64,000 nt of DNA from Hybos culiciformis. Its lineage: Eukaryota > Arthropoda > Insecta > Diptera > Hybotidae. The stretch's first letter is position 1. Each line of letters begins with the position of its first letter. Positions 1 to 13,458 of the stretch are shown in pieces. The notes beneath the pieces were generated by a model. That model saw only the letters and a list, made by a program, of their open reading frames with translations, was not told the DNA's origin and did not search any database. The translations under genes were made by a program, and so were the position numbers. The stretch lies in the NCBI GenBank assembly GCA_964007475.1, contig OZ023273.1, forward strand, positions 137,303,308-137,367,307, in the 5' to 3' direction.

Positions 1-59
1 TACAATTCTTCTTTTTTGTTTTCTAGCTATGTTTTTGATTTAATTTCCAATTTTTATAG

Positions 60-163
60 ACAACATTTTCGTTTTCGCATCGCCAAAGTTGGCACATAAA
101 AGTCTTCTTGGACAATACTTAAATTTTAATTATGAAGCTTACAAGACGAAAAATAATAAATAG
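60..163 (+). CDS. Possible terminal exon, 33 codons, unknown protein
   Basis: After a T-rich acceptor (AG at 58-59), a frame stays open from 62 to a TAG at 161-163. Its sequence is mixed and not homopolymer-driven, with residues such as FASPKLAHKSLLGQYLNF in the middle. AATAAA-like sequence overlaps the stop. Entry would need one base from the preceding exon plus the first two bases here. Nothing upstream is available, because the window starts 60 bp earlier. I recognise no family. An open run of this length is expected by chance many times in this composition, so this is a weak call. Confidence 0.15.
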
Positions 164-3100
164 TAAATACATATTAAGCGATCTTTAAATCCACTTACAG
201 TGGCCACAGTCTTAAGATTTTTATGCATAGCAAAAAAAAAAAACAAATATTAATATATTTGGAAACTAAAAATAAAAATGAAATTGAATGTACAGATAAA
301 GTTATGTATACATATAAAATACATTACATAGATAAATATATATGTATTTAAACATATAGTTAATATAGAAAATGTTAATTTAACCAAAATATTATATGTT
401 ATTATTCATTTTCAAAAGTGCAGAAATGTATTAAAAGGTATTAAAATAAAATATAATAAAATTTAAATATAAAATATAACATTGCTGTTGACTGAAGAGA
501 ATATTATATATATATGTATGTGTCGCAGTATAGCGTTAAATATATTTTTCGCGCAATTTATATTTCAACATGAAATATAAAATATTTATTTAAAAGCATA
601 ATATTATTAAATAAATTTTTTTTTTTATTTTTTATTTTTTGGTTTAGGGAAGAAAACCCAAAAACCCAAGGAAAAATTGTAAATCATGAGCGGTTAAAGT
701 TATTTATTCAAAAATGTCACATAATAACATGGAATATATTTATTTATAAAAAATAGGTTCTTTATTATTTTTTTTTTTCATGTAAAATAAAAAGCATAAA
801 TAATAAAATTATATTTTGGCATATACTATGTAAATTAGATCAAAAAAATTTATTTATTTATGGTAAATAATATAATAAATTATTTTTTTATCAAATTTTA
901 ATTTTGGACAATAATTTTTGCTCCTATACTTTGGTTAGGTCTTAGATTAAGCATAAGGCGGCCCTATTAAAAGAACTGCAGGATGCTGTGTAAATCGATA
1001 TTTCGATAAAGTCTTTCAACGAGTTAGAGCTGAAAAATTTTTAAACTTATACTTAGAATTTTGTAATTAAAGTCGCTACAGATATTTTCCAAATACATAT
1101 GTATTTTCGAAATCAATTAATTAAACAATGGAGTGGACTATCGATACAAGTTATTTATTTATTCTGAACTACATATTTATATAAATTTTTAGTACAAAAG
1201 AGTAAATAAATGATATGTATGGTACCTAATTATTAATTAAAGAATCATCAAAAACTCGAAATAAGTATAAGGTTTATAATTATAATTTTAAACCCTATAA
1301 TGTTAAGGTTCACACCTGTCTGTGTTTAATATCGCAGAAGAGCTTTTTATACAATGTTAACTTTGTTACACAAACAGATAATAATAATATGGTATAAAAA
1401 TTTCCCATAATTTTTTTTGAACACAAAAAATTTAATCCAATATCTATTACATCCATGGGAAAAATAATTTCTTTTTAAAATATTTATATATATATTTTTT
1501 TTTTTGGTTCAACATAAGTCTTATTTACATTTTCCTCATATGATACAATTTATAATTTTTTTTTTAACAGAATAGGTAGTATGCATGTACATTGTACGTA
1601 TATATGTATATAGATGGAATATTACGAAGATGTAATAATTTTTCAAAATAGTACAATAAGTATATTTTTTGCACATGGTGTTAAATTTTAGCTCCTATGG
1701 TTGGTTATTATATCCCTTGCAACTTAGATAAGTAATAATAAATTTTAAATAGGAATATTTTCCTTAGATATTAAAAAGTAAAAATATTTTTAAATTATAT
1801 TTTATTAAAATGAGAATAAAAAAAAATCTTATGACTATAAACAAAAGTTAAGTATCATTGAATCTTATAGTTATTTTTTTAGGTATATAATAAATTAACG
1901 TAATAAAATTTTACGTTAATTAATTTTAAATATTCAATCACAATAGTAAGCTTAAAAATATAACCCTAGTACCTAATTCTTAGACTTGTTCCCTCACTGG
2001 ATAATTTGCCCAGAAAAAATTTATTAAGTCCAGAATAAATGTATTCAGATAATTAAGAATTTATAGTCTTAAATTTTATATATGTCTCAATAATATATGC
2101 TCATAAATTTAATTGTTTCATCTTATTTTATATTACTAAGAAAAAAATTTAAAATTTTCTTAAAAGCTAAATTTTTTTAAACAAATTCTTGTATGTCTTA
2201 GGCCAATGTGTAAATATAAATATGAAATACATGATGATATAATTTTATAATATATTGCACAATATCCTTTTGTTCTTTACCATATGGATTAAAAAATATG
2301 AAATAATGTGCATGCAACTTGGGATATTTTTATATTACTTCTGAATATGCATATTTTTTCGTATGATGTGTGTGTATACAGTAAATACCGTCGGTATTCT
2401 GGTACAATTGAACAAAACCCAATTATAAGTTATTTCGATATGATAAATTAAATACTAATTCTTGCATGAAATAATGATAATAGTATAGTACGGGCTGAGC
2501 ATCTTATCTACAACATATGTTTTACGAGTTGGCTACGAATTGCTTAGCTTTTCTCTGCACTTAGGCTAGGGCTTAATTTTATTAAAAATATATCCCACCA
2601 AAAATAAATAACTCTTACCTATACTAGGTCAGTTTTTTAAAAAAAAATCGACCGTATCAAACATTTATATACAATTTTTGGACACAAAAAAAAAAAAATA
2701 AACCGAAGGTTTTCACTTTAATCACTATTATTTGTGTGGGAATTAAAGTATTTTAGAATATAATAAGCTTTAATAATTTATTTTATTCTTGTTTTTTTTT
2801 TTTTTGTCATTTTATGTTGAAATTACATTAAAGTTAATGCCCATAGACTTTTCAAAACAGAAGTGAATGTATATTTTTAATATTTTATATAATAATTTTT
2901 GGGAATATAATACACAAAATTCACAGCATAGAAAAAGATATACAGATTTGTGAAAACATTCTTTGGTGTATTTCAGTTATATATAAATTTATATTATTTA
3001 TACTTTTGTATATATATTTTATATTTATTTTTTTATGTATTTAATATAAAATATAAAATATTAAATTGAAAACTATATTTGGGAGGTGATATAAATTTAT

Positions 3101-3849
3101 TTTGTTCACATTATCTGTTTTTTATGCATATACTTAGTTTGTGATATTGAGTTAAATTTAAAGTTTTAGTAAAACGCTTTAAACTTATTGAACTAATATA
3201 GATATTATAGAAGAGTTTTTGAGATATAGTGAGGTTTAAAAATTTTATAATTTGGATACTATAATAAGTTGAGAAATTAATTTTTTTTTTATTTTTGAAT
3301 TTTTGGAGATATTTTCAATTGCTATAGATATAGGGACTTTTGAACACAAATGTTTTTAGTTTATGTGGGAAAAAAAATTCTTTTTATTATCAGCAGAGAA
3401 TTTATCTTGATTTTTAAGGATTTTTTTTTAAGTTTTATTCTACAAAATTGTATGACATAATACTTATGATCCTTGAAAAGAATGTGAAGAAAATGTTGTA
3501 GAAATATCTTGAAAATGACTGTGTATTCATTATTTTCATCTAGTTAAACTTTGAATATTATACTTGAAGACATTAAAAGAAATTTATTTTAAAAAAGTTT
3601 GAAATATTTTTATTTTTTTTTTTATAATATATTATATAGATATTAATATTTACTATTTTAAAATTAATTTTTGTTAAATTTTAATTCCATTAGGAATATA
3701 TAATAATCAAAATGAGTAATTTACATTAGCGATAAATATCAATGTAATCAATAAATAATATATAATTAATTGATTGCAATAAATTAATTTATTTGTTTTT
3801 CAATTAAAAAAAAAAATATTAAAAAAAAAACCAAAATAATTATAATAAT

Positions 3850-3850
<1 letters not shown>

Positions 3851-3893
<43 letters not shown>
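3851..3893. repeat. (ATA)n trinucleotide microsatellite
   Basis: About fourteen uninterrupted ATA units. This is the longest pure trinucleotide array in the window. Shorter AAT/ATT arrays occur near 21036-21054, 25952-25968, 36887-36904, 38820-38836, 47460-47475 and 51129-51146. Confidence 0.9.
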
Positions 3894-3895
<2 letters not shown>

Positions 3896-5452
3896 TAATT
3901 AGAACGAAATGAAGTGATTTATTATAATCTGCATAAATTTTAAGGTTATATATTTGTTATATATTTAATTAATAATTATTTTCCTCTTCAGAAGTAATTT
4001 TATAAGAGTTTTATTATATGTACAAAAAAAGCAGAGGTATATAGCAGAATTATTTTTTTTATAAGCGACAGTATCCATATTTAAAAAAAAAAAACGAAAA
4101 GGAACTTATAATTAGAAGTAGATATGAAAATGGTTCAAATGACCGTAATTGGATAAAAATACTTATATTTAGGACTGTATAGTTTCATAAGAAGAAAGCT
4201 TTTTTAAATTATAACAAGATATTAATTTTATATTATTTTTAAAATTAAAAACTTCAAAAAATAATTAGTTTTGATTTAAGTCACAATTATATTAAATACT
4301 ATGAAAAGCAAATTTTTTTTTTCACTATTAATTAATGTAGAAATTAGAAATATTTTTGTTTAAATAAATTTTGATAATTATTGTTGAAAATCACGTAAAT
4401 TTTAAGGATTTTTAAAATAAATAAGAATTAGAAATCTCTGTCCTTTGAGCACGTTTATTTTATTTATTTTATTTTTTTTTTGCACAAAATTTCGTTAAAG
4501 AATTTTTCCTATTAATTATTTTTCTTTACTTAATGATAATTAAAATTGAAAAATAATAAAAAAGTGTATAAAACAATTAAATTTTATCTTCCGCAATTTT
4601 TTTCATTTGTATATATAGAATTTAGATTCCAATGTTTTTCAAATGAATTTAAAAAAAAAATAAAAAAAATATAAAATAAACCAAAAATTAAACTTTATAA
4701 AAAACTTTTCTAAAAAATTATTTAAATATTATTATTTTGTTGGAATTATTTTGATTTGAATACACTTTTATAGTTTTTTATTGTAAATATATAGATTTGA
4801 GCAGAAAAGTTACTTTCAAATAAGCACTATAAAAAGTATATTGTAATGTCACAGTGAAAGTTTTCAGAAAATGCCTCAAGTATCCTCGTATTCCATAATA
4901 GAACTTATAGTGACCAATATTTGCCACAAATGGTTTTTTCTATCAATCGGATACAAATAAAGTATTACAAATATAGAAACTATTAGTATCTCGTAGTGCG
5001 AAATAAAGAATTTATCTGTCTCCATCGGTAACATTTACATACGAAAATAAGAAGTCTTAAATATTATTTGCCATTTTACATTTTCACAAATGTTATTTTT
5101 ACATGTTTTTATATAAAAGTTTTTTTTTGGAATTTGAAATGTGAGGTCGATTCAAATCACTCCATCTTTTGAATATTATTACCAAATTCGGGCAATTTAG
5201 TTTGCAATCTGTTCACGCAATTCATATATTAGTTTTACCTAAGGAAGGTACAACGAAAATTTATTATTTTATTATATAATGTTACTTGTATCATTATTCA
5301 ACTCAAAAATTAGGATAAACTGATAATGAAAAAAGGTTGCGAGAGAATGATGGTAATAAAAACTTTTGAATATTTTATTTATTTTTCTGTAGATAAAAAT
5401 TTATGTGATTTTTTAGAAACATCATGATTATTTTATGTTTCGAAAGTTTTAT

Positions 5453-5719
5453 TTATTTATTTTTTTTTTGTCGGAATTTTTTTTTTTTTTTTTCACTAGA
5501 ATTTTTCCTATTATAGATATTATGGATATAGTAAAGAAGAAGAAAAAAAAAAAAAAAAAGATACCATATAGTGATTAGAAATTCATTTTGAATTTTATTT
5601 TGTGGCACATCTCTAGAGGTTAGGTCAAGGTTTTCACAAAAAAGAAAAAGAAAACCGCACACATTCATATATGGCAAAATGAATCCCACAAGAGACATTA
5701 TCTCGAGGATAAAGGTCAT
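5453..5719 (-). CDS. Doubtful minus-strand open frame, 88 codons
   Basis: The first 53 codons (5719 down to about 5561) are of mixed composition. They encode a hydrophobic segment (residues about 4-28, including MSLVGFILPYMNVCGFLFLF) followed by a polar stretch with ENLDLTSRDVPQNK. The remaining 35 codons come from poly-A/poly-T DNA (FFFFFLLLYY, then lysine-rich) and look like chance. First codon positions are somewhat G/C-enriched in the front part. I recognise no family. It could be a decayed membrane-protein exon or coincidence. Confidence 0.1.
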   Translation of the reverse strand: MTFILEIMSLVGFILPYMNVCGFLFLFCENLDLTSRDVPQNKIQNEFLITIWYLFFFFFLLLYYIHNIYNRKNSSEKKKKKFRQKKNK

Positions 5720-6417
5720 TTCTCTAAAGAAATCTAAATGAAAAACTATTAAATATTGAGTGAAAATTTATAAACTCAAAGAAAATTTTCTTTATTGGAC
5801 AATGGATAATTGTATTTTATATTTGATTACTATTATTACCAATAAATTTTTCTTTTCTTTTTAGAATCATGTATTTTATTTAGTTTTTTTTTAATCAAAA
5901 ATTGGAGCCTACCCAACAAGCTATACTTTTGACATAAACATATATTTATAAAAACTGCTAACGCACCGCTGAGAAACGAATTAAAATTAAAAACGATTTA
6001 ATTTTACTAAATTTCTTAGATCTAGAATTTTGCCAATAGAATATTAGTAAGCCATATGAATATCTTCAGGAAGCCATTCTTTACTATCAAATAATTGATA
6101 CAAAAATGTTAAAGCGTAAATGAAATGATTGAAAATTTAATGGGATTCGAAAAGCCACTTATTAATGTAAAAAAATGTTTTACGGAAACGGAAACTATGA
6201 AAATATAGGCAAATAATATCTGCATTCATATTTTAACAGATGAAATGAACTATTTGTTAAAGTTTTTCTCATTTTTAAATATAAATTTTCTTAAAAAAAT
6301 AAATTCCATCTCGAAATGTGGAATGGAAATTATAATTAATATTATATTTTTATTTTATTAAAAATTAAAATAAATTATTCCAATAACGAATTTTCTAAAA
6401 TTATTTTTATCCACCAG

Positions 6418-6472
6418 GAACAAGAAAAAAAAAAGAAGAAAACATCGTATAAAAAAGAAAAATTTATCGTTG
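6418..6472 (+). CDS. Weak internal exon candidate, lysine-rich
   Basis: The sequence is bounded by a pyrimidine-rich acceptor (TTTTTATCCACCAG ending at 6417) and a GTGAGA donor at 6473. Frame 0 is open for 18 codons plus one base (lysine-rich, ending in KKEKFIV). A second frame is also open, as expected for an A-rich insert. Neither exit phase joins directly to the exon at 8043, which needs two bases upstream. This argues against these two being adjacent exons. Confidence 0.1.
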
Positions 6473-8042
6473 GTGAGACCTTCAATATTTTGCACCTAAA
6501 AATTTATTTATTATCTCGAACTAAATTATTAATTAGAAATTCAATACACGAAAATAAATTCTTGTACATTATTTTCTATATCTAAGAATTATTGATGTGG
6601 TATGACGGTGCGAATGAAATGAGTGAATAATTTTTGTTTTAAAAACATTGTTGGCATGATTTATTAATTAAAATTGAAATCGAAGAAAAATAATAGCGTC
6701 ATAAATTCGTTTAAATTAAGTCAGGAGAAAATTTAATTGAAAAATATATTTAATATACTTATTTTTAGTAAATCACTTGTAGAGTCCCCCAAAAAATTGT
6801 GTAATTATAATTAGTGTTTATTAAGTTATTTTTAATCGGATTGGCTGAATTCTAAATGCAACATTTTGATCACTATACTATAATTAACTTAAGAAATAGA
6901 GTGTTGTACATATTGTCTACTAAAACTTCAAATCAAAATTTGAGCAAAAATATTTTCTAAAAATTTTGTAGTGTTTAATTATATTGTTTCTTTTTATTCT
7001 TATTTCTATATATATATATGTGCTTGTGCATCAAACCTATTACCTACATATATACAATAGTTCAATACTACACAAGTAAATCCAATTTTTAATTGATTTT
7101 TTGAAAAGAAAAGAAGTACAAAATAAATTTTACATTTTGTCAATTTGAATTTGATCTCTATGCTCTTTTCATTATAAATTTTTAACTAAATATTTACCAA
7201 TTTCACTTTAGGCTTCAACACTATGTAAATTTTTGTCATAAAATTCTATTATTTATGTTCAATTGATGTTGAAATGTCCTTTAATATAGAATTTTTATGT
7301 ATATTATGATAGGGTAAAGTTATACAATCAATCAGTTTTTAATAAAAATAGAATTGAATGAATGAAAATTCTTGAATTTAATCAAAAAACTGATAAAATA
7401 AAAATTATATAATTTAAATATGTGTGGTGTGGTTTTAAATGTGGGTTAGATTTATGTTGGATAAATTTCATATTTTTAATATTAATATAATATGAATGTA
7501 TTTTAAGTTCAAATTGTTTGCACTGAAAAAAAATATTTCTTCGTTATATTCAAAAATTTTGTTTAAATTCACATCTACTGCTTACAATATCATTGAATAT
7601 AAGGTCTGCAATATTTAATCGAAACTTTTCCTACTGTGGTTTAAATGAAGATTTGGTTGAGTATCTTAACAGAACCAAATGAAAATGGAATAACCAAACA
7701 GCCATTATTGTACAAATTTATCCTATTATCCATAAAAAAATATAAAGATTTTTATTCAGCCTCGTAAAAATAAATTCGCATTGAAGAATTTTGAAACATT
7801 ATATTTTTTTTTTACAATCAACAGAAGTAAAATAGAAAATATCCTACAATTTCATTCAAGAGAACAATAAAATAGTAAAATTTATATTCAAGAGCCTAAT
7901 AAAATTGTCTATTTTTGTTTTACTTTATAAATTTTTGAAAAAAAAAAAAAAATTTGCCTCAAAAATGGACATTGTTATTTTACCTTCCATAGTAGATAAA
8001 AATAAAAATCTGAAATTGTTTTACTTTTTTTTTTATTTGTAG

Positions 8043-8169
8043 GTATAATGCAATAAAAATTGAATCAATGGTATATATAGGAAGTAAATGGCAGAAAAGT
8101 GAATTCATTTTAACCGTAGGCATCGCATCATCAATCGCGGTAGTTCTGCTTGATTTAATATTGCTTTAA
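8043..8169 (+). CDS. Candidate terminal coding exon with hydrophobic, GPI-signal-like C-terminus
   Basis: The exon follows a strong acceptor (T-rich tract then TTTGTAG, AG at 8041-8042). One base completes the previous codon, then 41 codons run from 8044 to a TAA at 8167-8169. The frame begins YNAIKIESMVYIGSKWQKSE and ends in about 20 hydrophobic residues containing TVGIASSIAVVLLDLILL. The polar spacer, hydrophobic tail and immediate stop are what a GPI-anchor signal or a tail-anchored membrane segment looks like. First codon positions are richer in G/C (16 of 41) than third positions (11 of 41), as expected for coding DNA here. An AATAAA follows the stop. Upstream exons are not identified and would lie before the window or be small. 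The protein family is unknown. Insect GPI-anchored Ig-superfamily proteins often end this way, but nothing here proves membership. Confidence 0.4.
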
Positions 8170-8217
8170 GATAGTATAATATGAATTTTTTTCTTATTGG
8201 CAATATGTAGGAAATGT

Positions 8218-8223
8218 AATAAA
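8218..8223 (+). terminator. Polyadenylation signal AATAAA for the 8043 exon
   Basis: A canonical AATAAA lies 48 bases after the stop at 8169, followed by a T/GT-rich stretch (8227-8241) of the kind found downstream of cleavage sites. AATAAA is frequent in this AT-rich DNA, so its value is mainly its position after the candidate exon. Confidence 0.35.
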
Positions 8224-11200
8224 CATTTTTTTTTTGTTTTAATTTTAAAAAAATTATTAAGCTCACAACGTCTATTGCACTGCCCTCTGTTATTATCTCA
8301 AAAGTAAAGGGATTTATTAATTAAAGAAGATATTCATATATTCGCAGGTGTGCCACAACCTGTAGTTTGCATTACAAAAAAAAAAGTTTTTATTAAACTT
8401 CAGTACAATTTGAATCTAATCCCATTTTACATAAACGGTCTTTTCCAGTTCTTAATATGAAATAAAAGTTAACATTGTATATAAACACTAATTATAATAG
8501 TATTATGTTTTTGGAATCTCTTATTTTTGTATAGTCTCGAACCTATTAAAAAAATTTGAAAAAACTAATCGACAAAATAAATCTTTTGCATCTGTGATGA
8601 AAATTATTTGCATCTTTCTAACTATAAAATTTAATTTTAATTTTTTTTAAGTGAAAAAGTTGAAAAAGTTTTTAATTACGTTGGACCATAAAATTTATTT
8701 CTATCTGCAGAACAGAAAACAAAAAAAAAAAAAAAAAAACATAACAAAAAAAAAATTAAAAATTTTAAAAATGCAAGAAAAACTTTACTCGTCTTGTCTC
8801 ACAGGATATGAAAATAAAATATATTAACTTTTTATGCATAAAACCACTTGCTCAAATGATTTAGTTCTATAAATTTTATATAAGTATTTCATTTTCTGAT
8901 TTTTAATATTTATTCAAATCTAAATAAATCTGCCAGTTTTACATTTTTGAGAAAAGATTCATAATAAAGAATATTGTTAAATGACCTACTTTATTTTCAA
9001 GAAAAAAAAAATCAATATTAATTTAAAAATGTGGTAAGTGGATTTTCCGATCATATATAGTTAATTCCTTTATCTTTATTATATTTTATTTTTTTTAATT
9101 TTTTTTTCGGAGATATTTATTTGTCTGAATTCATTCGTTTTTTGTCTGGAAGTCTGTGCTCTTGTTGTTAATTTTTTAAGTTGTTCGAAACATTCTATTT
9201 GCTTCCCAGATTGATTGCTTTGTTTTGCACCTTTTGTACAAGATACTTAATAAATAAGTTCAGCTTAATCCTTTGCCAGATTATGGAAAGCTAGTTTCGA
9301 AGATTTCTGTGTTTAAATTTAATTTTTCCTTGCCTTTCTTTTGAAAAATTCAAGATTTTATTTAAGATTTATAAGAGTAAAATTAACACTGAACAATATA
9401 TTTCGGTTAATAGTAAATTCTTTCCTTTTCGGAATAATGTGAACTTATATATAGTTCTAAATTCAACTAAAATGTCATAACAAATGAAAAATAATGAAAT
9501 TTTAATATTTTTAGCTTTCAGGTTGTGATAATATTTATTTTTAAATTATTAAAATCATATATGGGGTTTGAACAAAATAAAAAAAAATTATAACGATATC
9601 TTTTTCATGAACAAGAAACCAAACGAATAAATTAAAATTACATTATCCCTTTTTGTTGAAGATAAAGTTTGATATGTTTTTATATTTTAACAAATTAATG
9701 AAAAAAATATTTTTACTTTTAACTTTGTATATATACAGGAAGTCTTTTAGTTAGGTTTTTTATTTTTAAAAATGTAAATTGAATGTCCAATAAAAAGTTA
9801 CCATATCGACACTTGTGGCCATTTCCTGATTCAATTTTAAAAATTCTACAAATGGAATAAAATAAGATGTGCACTAATGTTTTTAATAACACCAGCATTT
9901 TGTTTTTCTTTTTCAAAAACTTAAAATATATAATTAAAAAATTTTTGCTTTTTCCAAACATCTGTTCAAAAATGTTTTACATTAGACAACGTTTCCGGTC
10001 ACTTGATAAAAATAAGTTTGGAATTCTTAAGCGTAGCAAAATTATAAAAGTCCAGTTTGAAAATTTGGACTCCACAATAGTTCGATATATTCTTGAAATT
10101 TAAGCATGGGGATTACCATATTGATTCTATTTATTCAAAATAAAAACTAAGTTATTTATATAGACAGTTTTAATTAAACTTAAAGTACACACATGATTGA
10201 AGAATTCTTCAATTAGACTTTCTATCTAAATTAATTTGCATTTTCAAAAGATGTTAATTAGTTTTTTCTTTCAAACATTTGTAAGACACAGCCCCATTAT
10301 CGATTTATTGTAATTCATTTATTTCTGATATCTAGTAAATAATAAAAAGCTTTTAATTAATTTATAAAATTATGAAAAACTTCTTACTAACAAAAGTTTT
10401 TTTTTATTTTTCAATTCCTCTAGAATTTAATTAATTTTATATTATTCTACATAATTAGATTATAAATTTTACATTATACCTAATTATGTAATAAAAGATG
10501 TTAAAAGAGATTATAAATATTAAAATTATGTGAAATTAATATTTAAATTTAAGAAATTTGTCAAATTAATATTTTTGGATTTATTTATTCATTTTCTTTG
10601 AAATAATATAAGTGTGTATAAATATAATTTTAAATGTATACTTACTTATTAAAATTCATTGTGAGAACTAAAAACTTTATTTAATACCAATTTTAGATTC
10701 CAAAAAAGGAGGAAAAAAAAGTCGTAACTTCCATCAGTGTTTGATATTAGTACTCAATAGGCAGTAGACACAAATTGTTTGCTATTGGATGCATATTTAT
10801 TTATAAAAACTAGTTATTCTAAAAGTTAAGTTTACTATTGTTAGTATATAATTTTAATATAGAAATAAGATCTTTATTGGACAGAAATATCGCTTAGTAT
10901 TTCTAAAAAAAAGGCAACACGTATTTAAAATATTGTTGTATTATATTTGCTGTATATGACGACAGAATCTGCGCTTCATAAATTAATTCTGAATCAAATT
11001 GAAAATTGCCTTCATTATTTAAAATCAAATTTTCTCCGCATTTAACGTTATTTGGTTATCATTTTATTTAGTGGATTTAAGAAAATAAAATATCCATGAA
11101 ATTATGTATATAATCCTTGAAAATTTAATATTCCTTAAATATCTATCTTGAAATCTTCTTAACCTGAATGAAGAAAAAAAAAAAAGTTAAATTAAATATT

Positions 11201-12964
11201 CTCTTTTTTTTTTTTTTTTCCAACTTATATAATGAGATAAACATAACTTTAACATAAATATGGTTGCCTTAAGTGACATTTAGAATATTGTTGTACTCAT
11301 TCGAATTTTTCCAATATAACAGCTCAAATAGATATAGATATTATTATTATATATACATTTTTTTTTTTTTTTTAATATTCTACTTAAAACTTTTAACATA
11401 TAAACATAATCCACAATAGGAAATAGGATAAAGAATGTACAAGCTCTAAAATTTTAACTTTAATAATATTACATGGAGAAAAATTTGATATTTAAATTTC
11501 AGATTTAAATTTTATTTTCGACTCAATTGGATTTTTAAAAAAATTATCAGGAGTCTTGGAAGATACAAAAAATGCACAAAAATTTTTTTAAAATACTATT
11601 TTTTTTTTAAAGACATTTTCTTAATTTATGGACTAATTGTTAAAAGTATGGAAATGTAAAGAAAATTTTACAAGTCTATTTGATAATAAATTGCTTTTAA
11701 TTTTGATGAATAAATATGCAATGAAGGCTCTAATTTTCAATCGAAAGAAAAGGTAAATATGTACCTACTTGCAATATTATAATAAACGCCCTTGTTTTAT
11801 TTCTGAAGCCCCCCGACTCTTCCATAAGCTAGCTAATTAATTATTATCTTATTCTTTCAAATCCCAATATTTTGGGATTATACATATAATAAAGAATTTA
11901 TTATATGAATATTGTAACTAACGAAAAAAAAAGTTGTAAAAATAGGTCAATTTTTTCGGTAGTTAATTTAGTAATGATAAAGATTTAACAAAAAAAAAAA
12001 AAAGAAAAAAAAAAAGGATGTTATAACAAAATATAAAATGTTACACAAAAAAAAAAAACAGAATATATAGAATCCTAATAGAGAAGAGCCTAGATTATTT
12101 TTTTTTGTTCTAGTTTTTATTTTTCTTTTTTGGTCTGTTGTTATATAGGGGACCATTTTATATCCGGCGCAAAAGACATTTAAACCAAATCTATGAATCT
12201 ATAGCGACTCATAATAGAGCTATTTAAATGCAAAATTGTACCATATGAAAATAAAGTTTTGTTTTTTTTTTGGTTTTTTTTTTCATCCAAAGACTTGTAT
12301 TGAAAAAAAAAAGAAAATTTTTTTTTTGTTATTTTGTGTGGTTTTTTTGGTTCCTGGATTTATTAGGCCATTAAAATGTTGAAATAAATACTTTTCTCTA
12401 TGATATTAAAATATATAATAAAAAAAAAAAACAATTTTTTTATATTAAATTAAAATAATAACCATTCTGTTTTTTTTTTTGTTTTTTTAAATATGAAAAT
12501 TTTTATTACATTTTTTATACATATTTTTAAGATAGTTTTGATTTGATTGTAAACATTTTTTTTTTTTATTTTTGGGTGGAATGAGAAAATTATCTAATTT
12601 TTTTTTATATGAAGTTTAAAAACATATGGTTATTATTTAGAAGGAAGAACAAAATTATATTTTTATTAATAAATAAGAAAATATTTTTTTAATGTTGATG
12701 TTTTTTTTTCGACACTTAAAAATATTTACTATTGGACTATGAAAATATTATTATTGACAGTGATTATATTATTTGTAAAATATATTTATCATTTTGACAC
12801 AGAGTGAAGTTAAGATGTATTTGTAATTTGTTGTTTGTGTTTCTGTTTTTTTTGTAAATATATAATCCTGATGAAGTTTTCAAAACTAAAGAGAGAAAAG
12901 GTAATAGTTTATAGATTCAGAAAGAATTTGATATTTTGACAGTTTGAAAGAAAAATTTTACTAT
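8224..12964. other. AT-rich non-coding block
   Basis: No gene is visible. Two opposed open frames at 9719-9961 (minus) and 9867-10103 (plus) overlap each other, have no splice context or family signature, and are treated as chance. Around 9034-9112 a GTAAGT is followed 75 bp later by a T-rich AG, but joining the flanks gives an immediate stop. Poly-T runs are dense between 12,240 and 12,720. Confidence 0.55.
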
Positions 12965-12972
12965 GTAGCCAC
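12965..12972. repeat. Target-site duplication, left flank of hAT relic 1
   Basis: GTAGCCAC immediately precedes the left terminal repeat. The matching right flank is GTAGCTGC at 13813-13820 (6 of 8 identical). Eight base pairs is the duplication length of hAT transposons. The two mismatches fit an old insertion. Confidence 0.6.
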
Positions 12973-12985
12973 TAGGGATGTCAAT
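12973..12985. repeat. Left terminal inverted repeat of hAT relic 1
   Basis: TAGGGATGTCAAT matches the reverse complement of 13800-13812 at 12 of 13 positions. The next bases form a small GGGAT/ATCCC inverted repeat within the left end (12975-12988). Confidence 0.85.
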
Positions 12986-13026
12986 CCCGTTAGTATTCGA
13001 TTTGATATTTTCTGTATTTACGAATA

Positions 13027-13043
13027 ATTCGATATCCGGATAT
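13027..13043. repeat. Sub-terminal 17-bp motif, left copy
   Basis: ATTCGATATCCGGATAT occurs here and again, in the same orientation, at 13776-13792 near the other end of the element. Its core ATATCCGGATAT is a near-perfect palindrome. Variants (CATCTGGATAT, AAATATCCGAATA) lie in 13730-13765. Repeated sub-terminal motifs are typical transposase-binding sites in hAT elements; that role is inferred here. Confidence 0.7.
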
Positions 13044-13458
13044 TTTGAATCAATTATGATTTTTTTCCCTACTTTCAATATTTGTTTTATTAAATATGAC
13101 ATCTACATGTATTGGCGTTTTCATAACAACTACCAACTATTTTGTAAAACCGACAATTCTTTTTTAATTACCATGTTTCGAGAAAGTAGATTTTTATCAT
13201 TTCAAATATATAAACGAACTCTATTATTTTTTGAGATTAGACTTTAGTTTTCTTTAAATCAAATCAAAGGTAAATAATATTAATATACTTAAAATTAATT
13301 TAAAAATTTATATATTAGTTTGTATTTTGACCAGCTTCTACGATCAGTGAAACTCAAACAAAATATCAAAATAATTTTGACTCTTTACAAAAGAATTTAA
13401 ACTTCTTGACTTCTTGAACTTCTTGATCCACTAACTCACAACTTAGAAAAGCTTTTGA

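Larger units (their letters stand above)
1..8042. other. AT-rich non-coding block, intergenic or intronic
   Basis: No recognisable gene is visible. The block consists of A/T homopolymers, TATA/ATGT-type simple sequence and one (ATA)n microsatellite. Slightly G+C-richer islands lie near 940-1090, 4850-5050, 5130-5250 and 5580-5720. They contain no domain I recognise, and are listed only as places where regulatory DNA might sit. Weak candidate exons inside the block are given separately. If the terminal exon at 8043 is real, part of this block should be its last intron. Confidence 0.6.

Noticed and set aside
648..678. 31-nt candidate microexon after TTTTTTGGTTTAG
   Set aside because: The donor (ATT|GTAAAT) is weak and the insert is simple purine-rich sequence open in more than one frame.
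9034..9190. GTAAGT at 9034 followed by a T-rich AG near 9112, suggesting a minimal intron before a frame ending at TAA (about 9171)
   Set aside because: Joining the flanks creates an immediate TGA, and the acceptor (CGGAG) is poor.
9719..10103. Opposed 80- and 78-codon frames on the two strands
   Set aside because: They overlap each other, have no splice or start evidence and no recognisable motif; the plus-strand end (RSLDKNKFGILKRSK) looks protein-like but is unsupported.
12978..13247. 89-codon plus-strand open frame inside hAT relic 1
   Set aside because: Begins within the terminal repeat and has no transposase similarity; the real transposase trace is at 13459-13599 in the same element.
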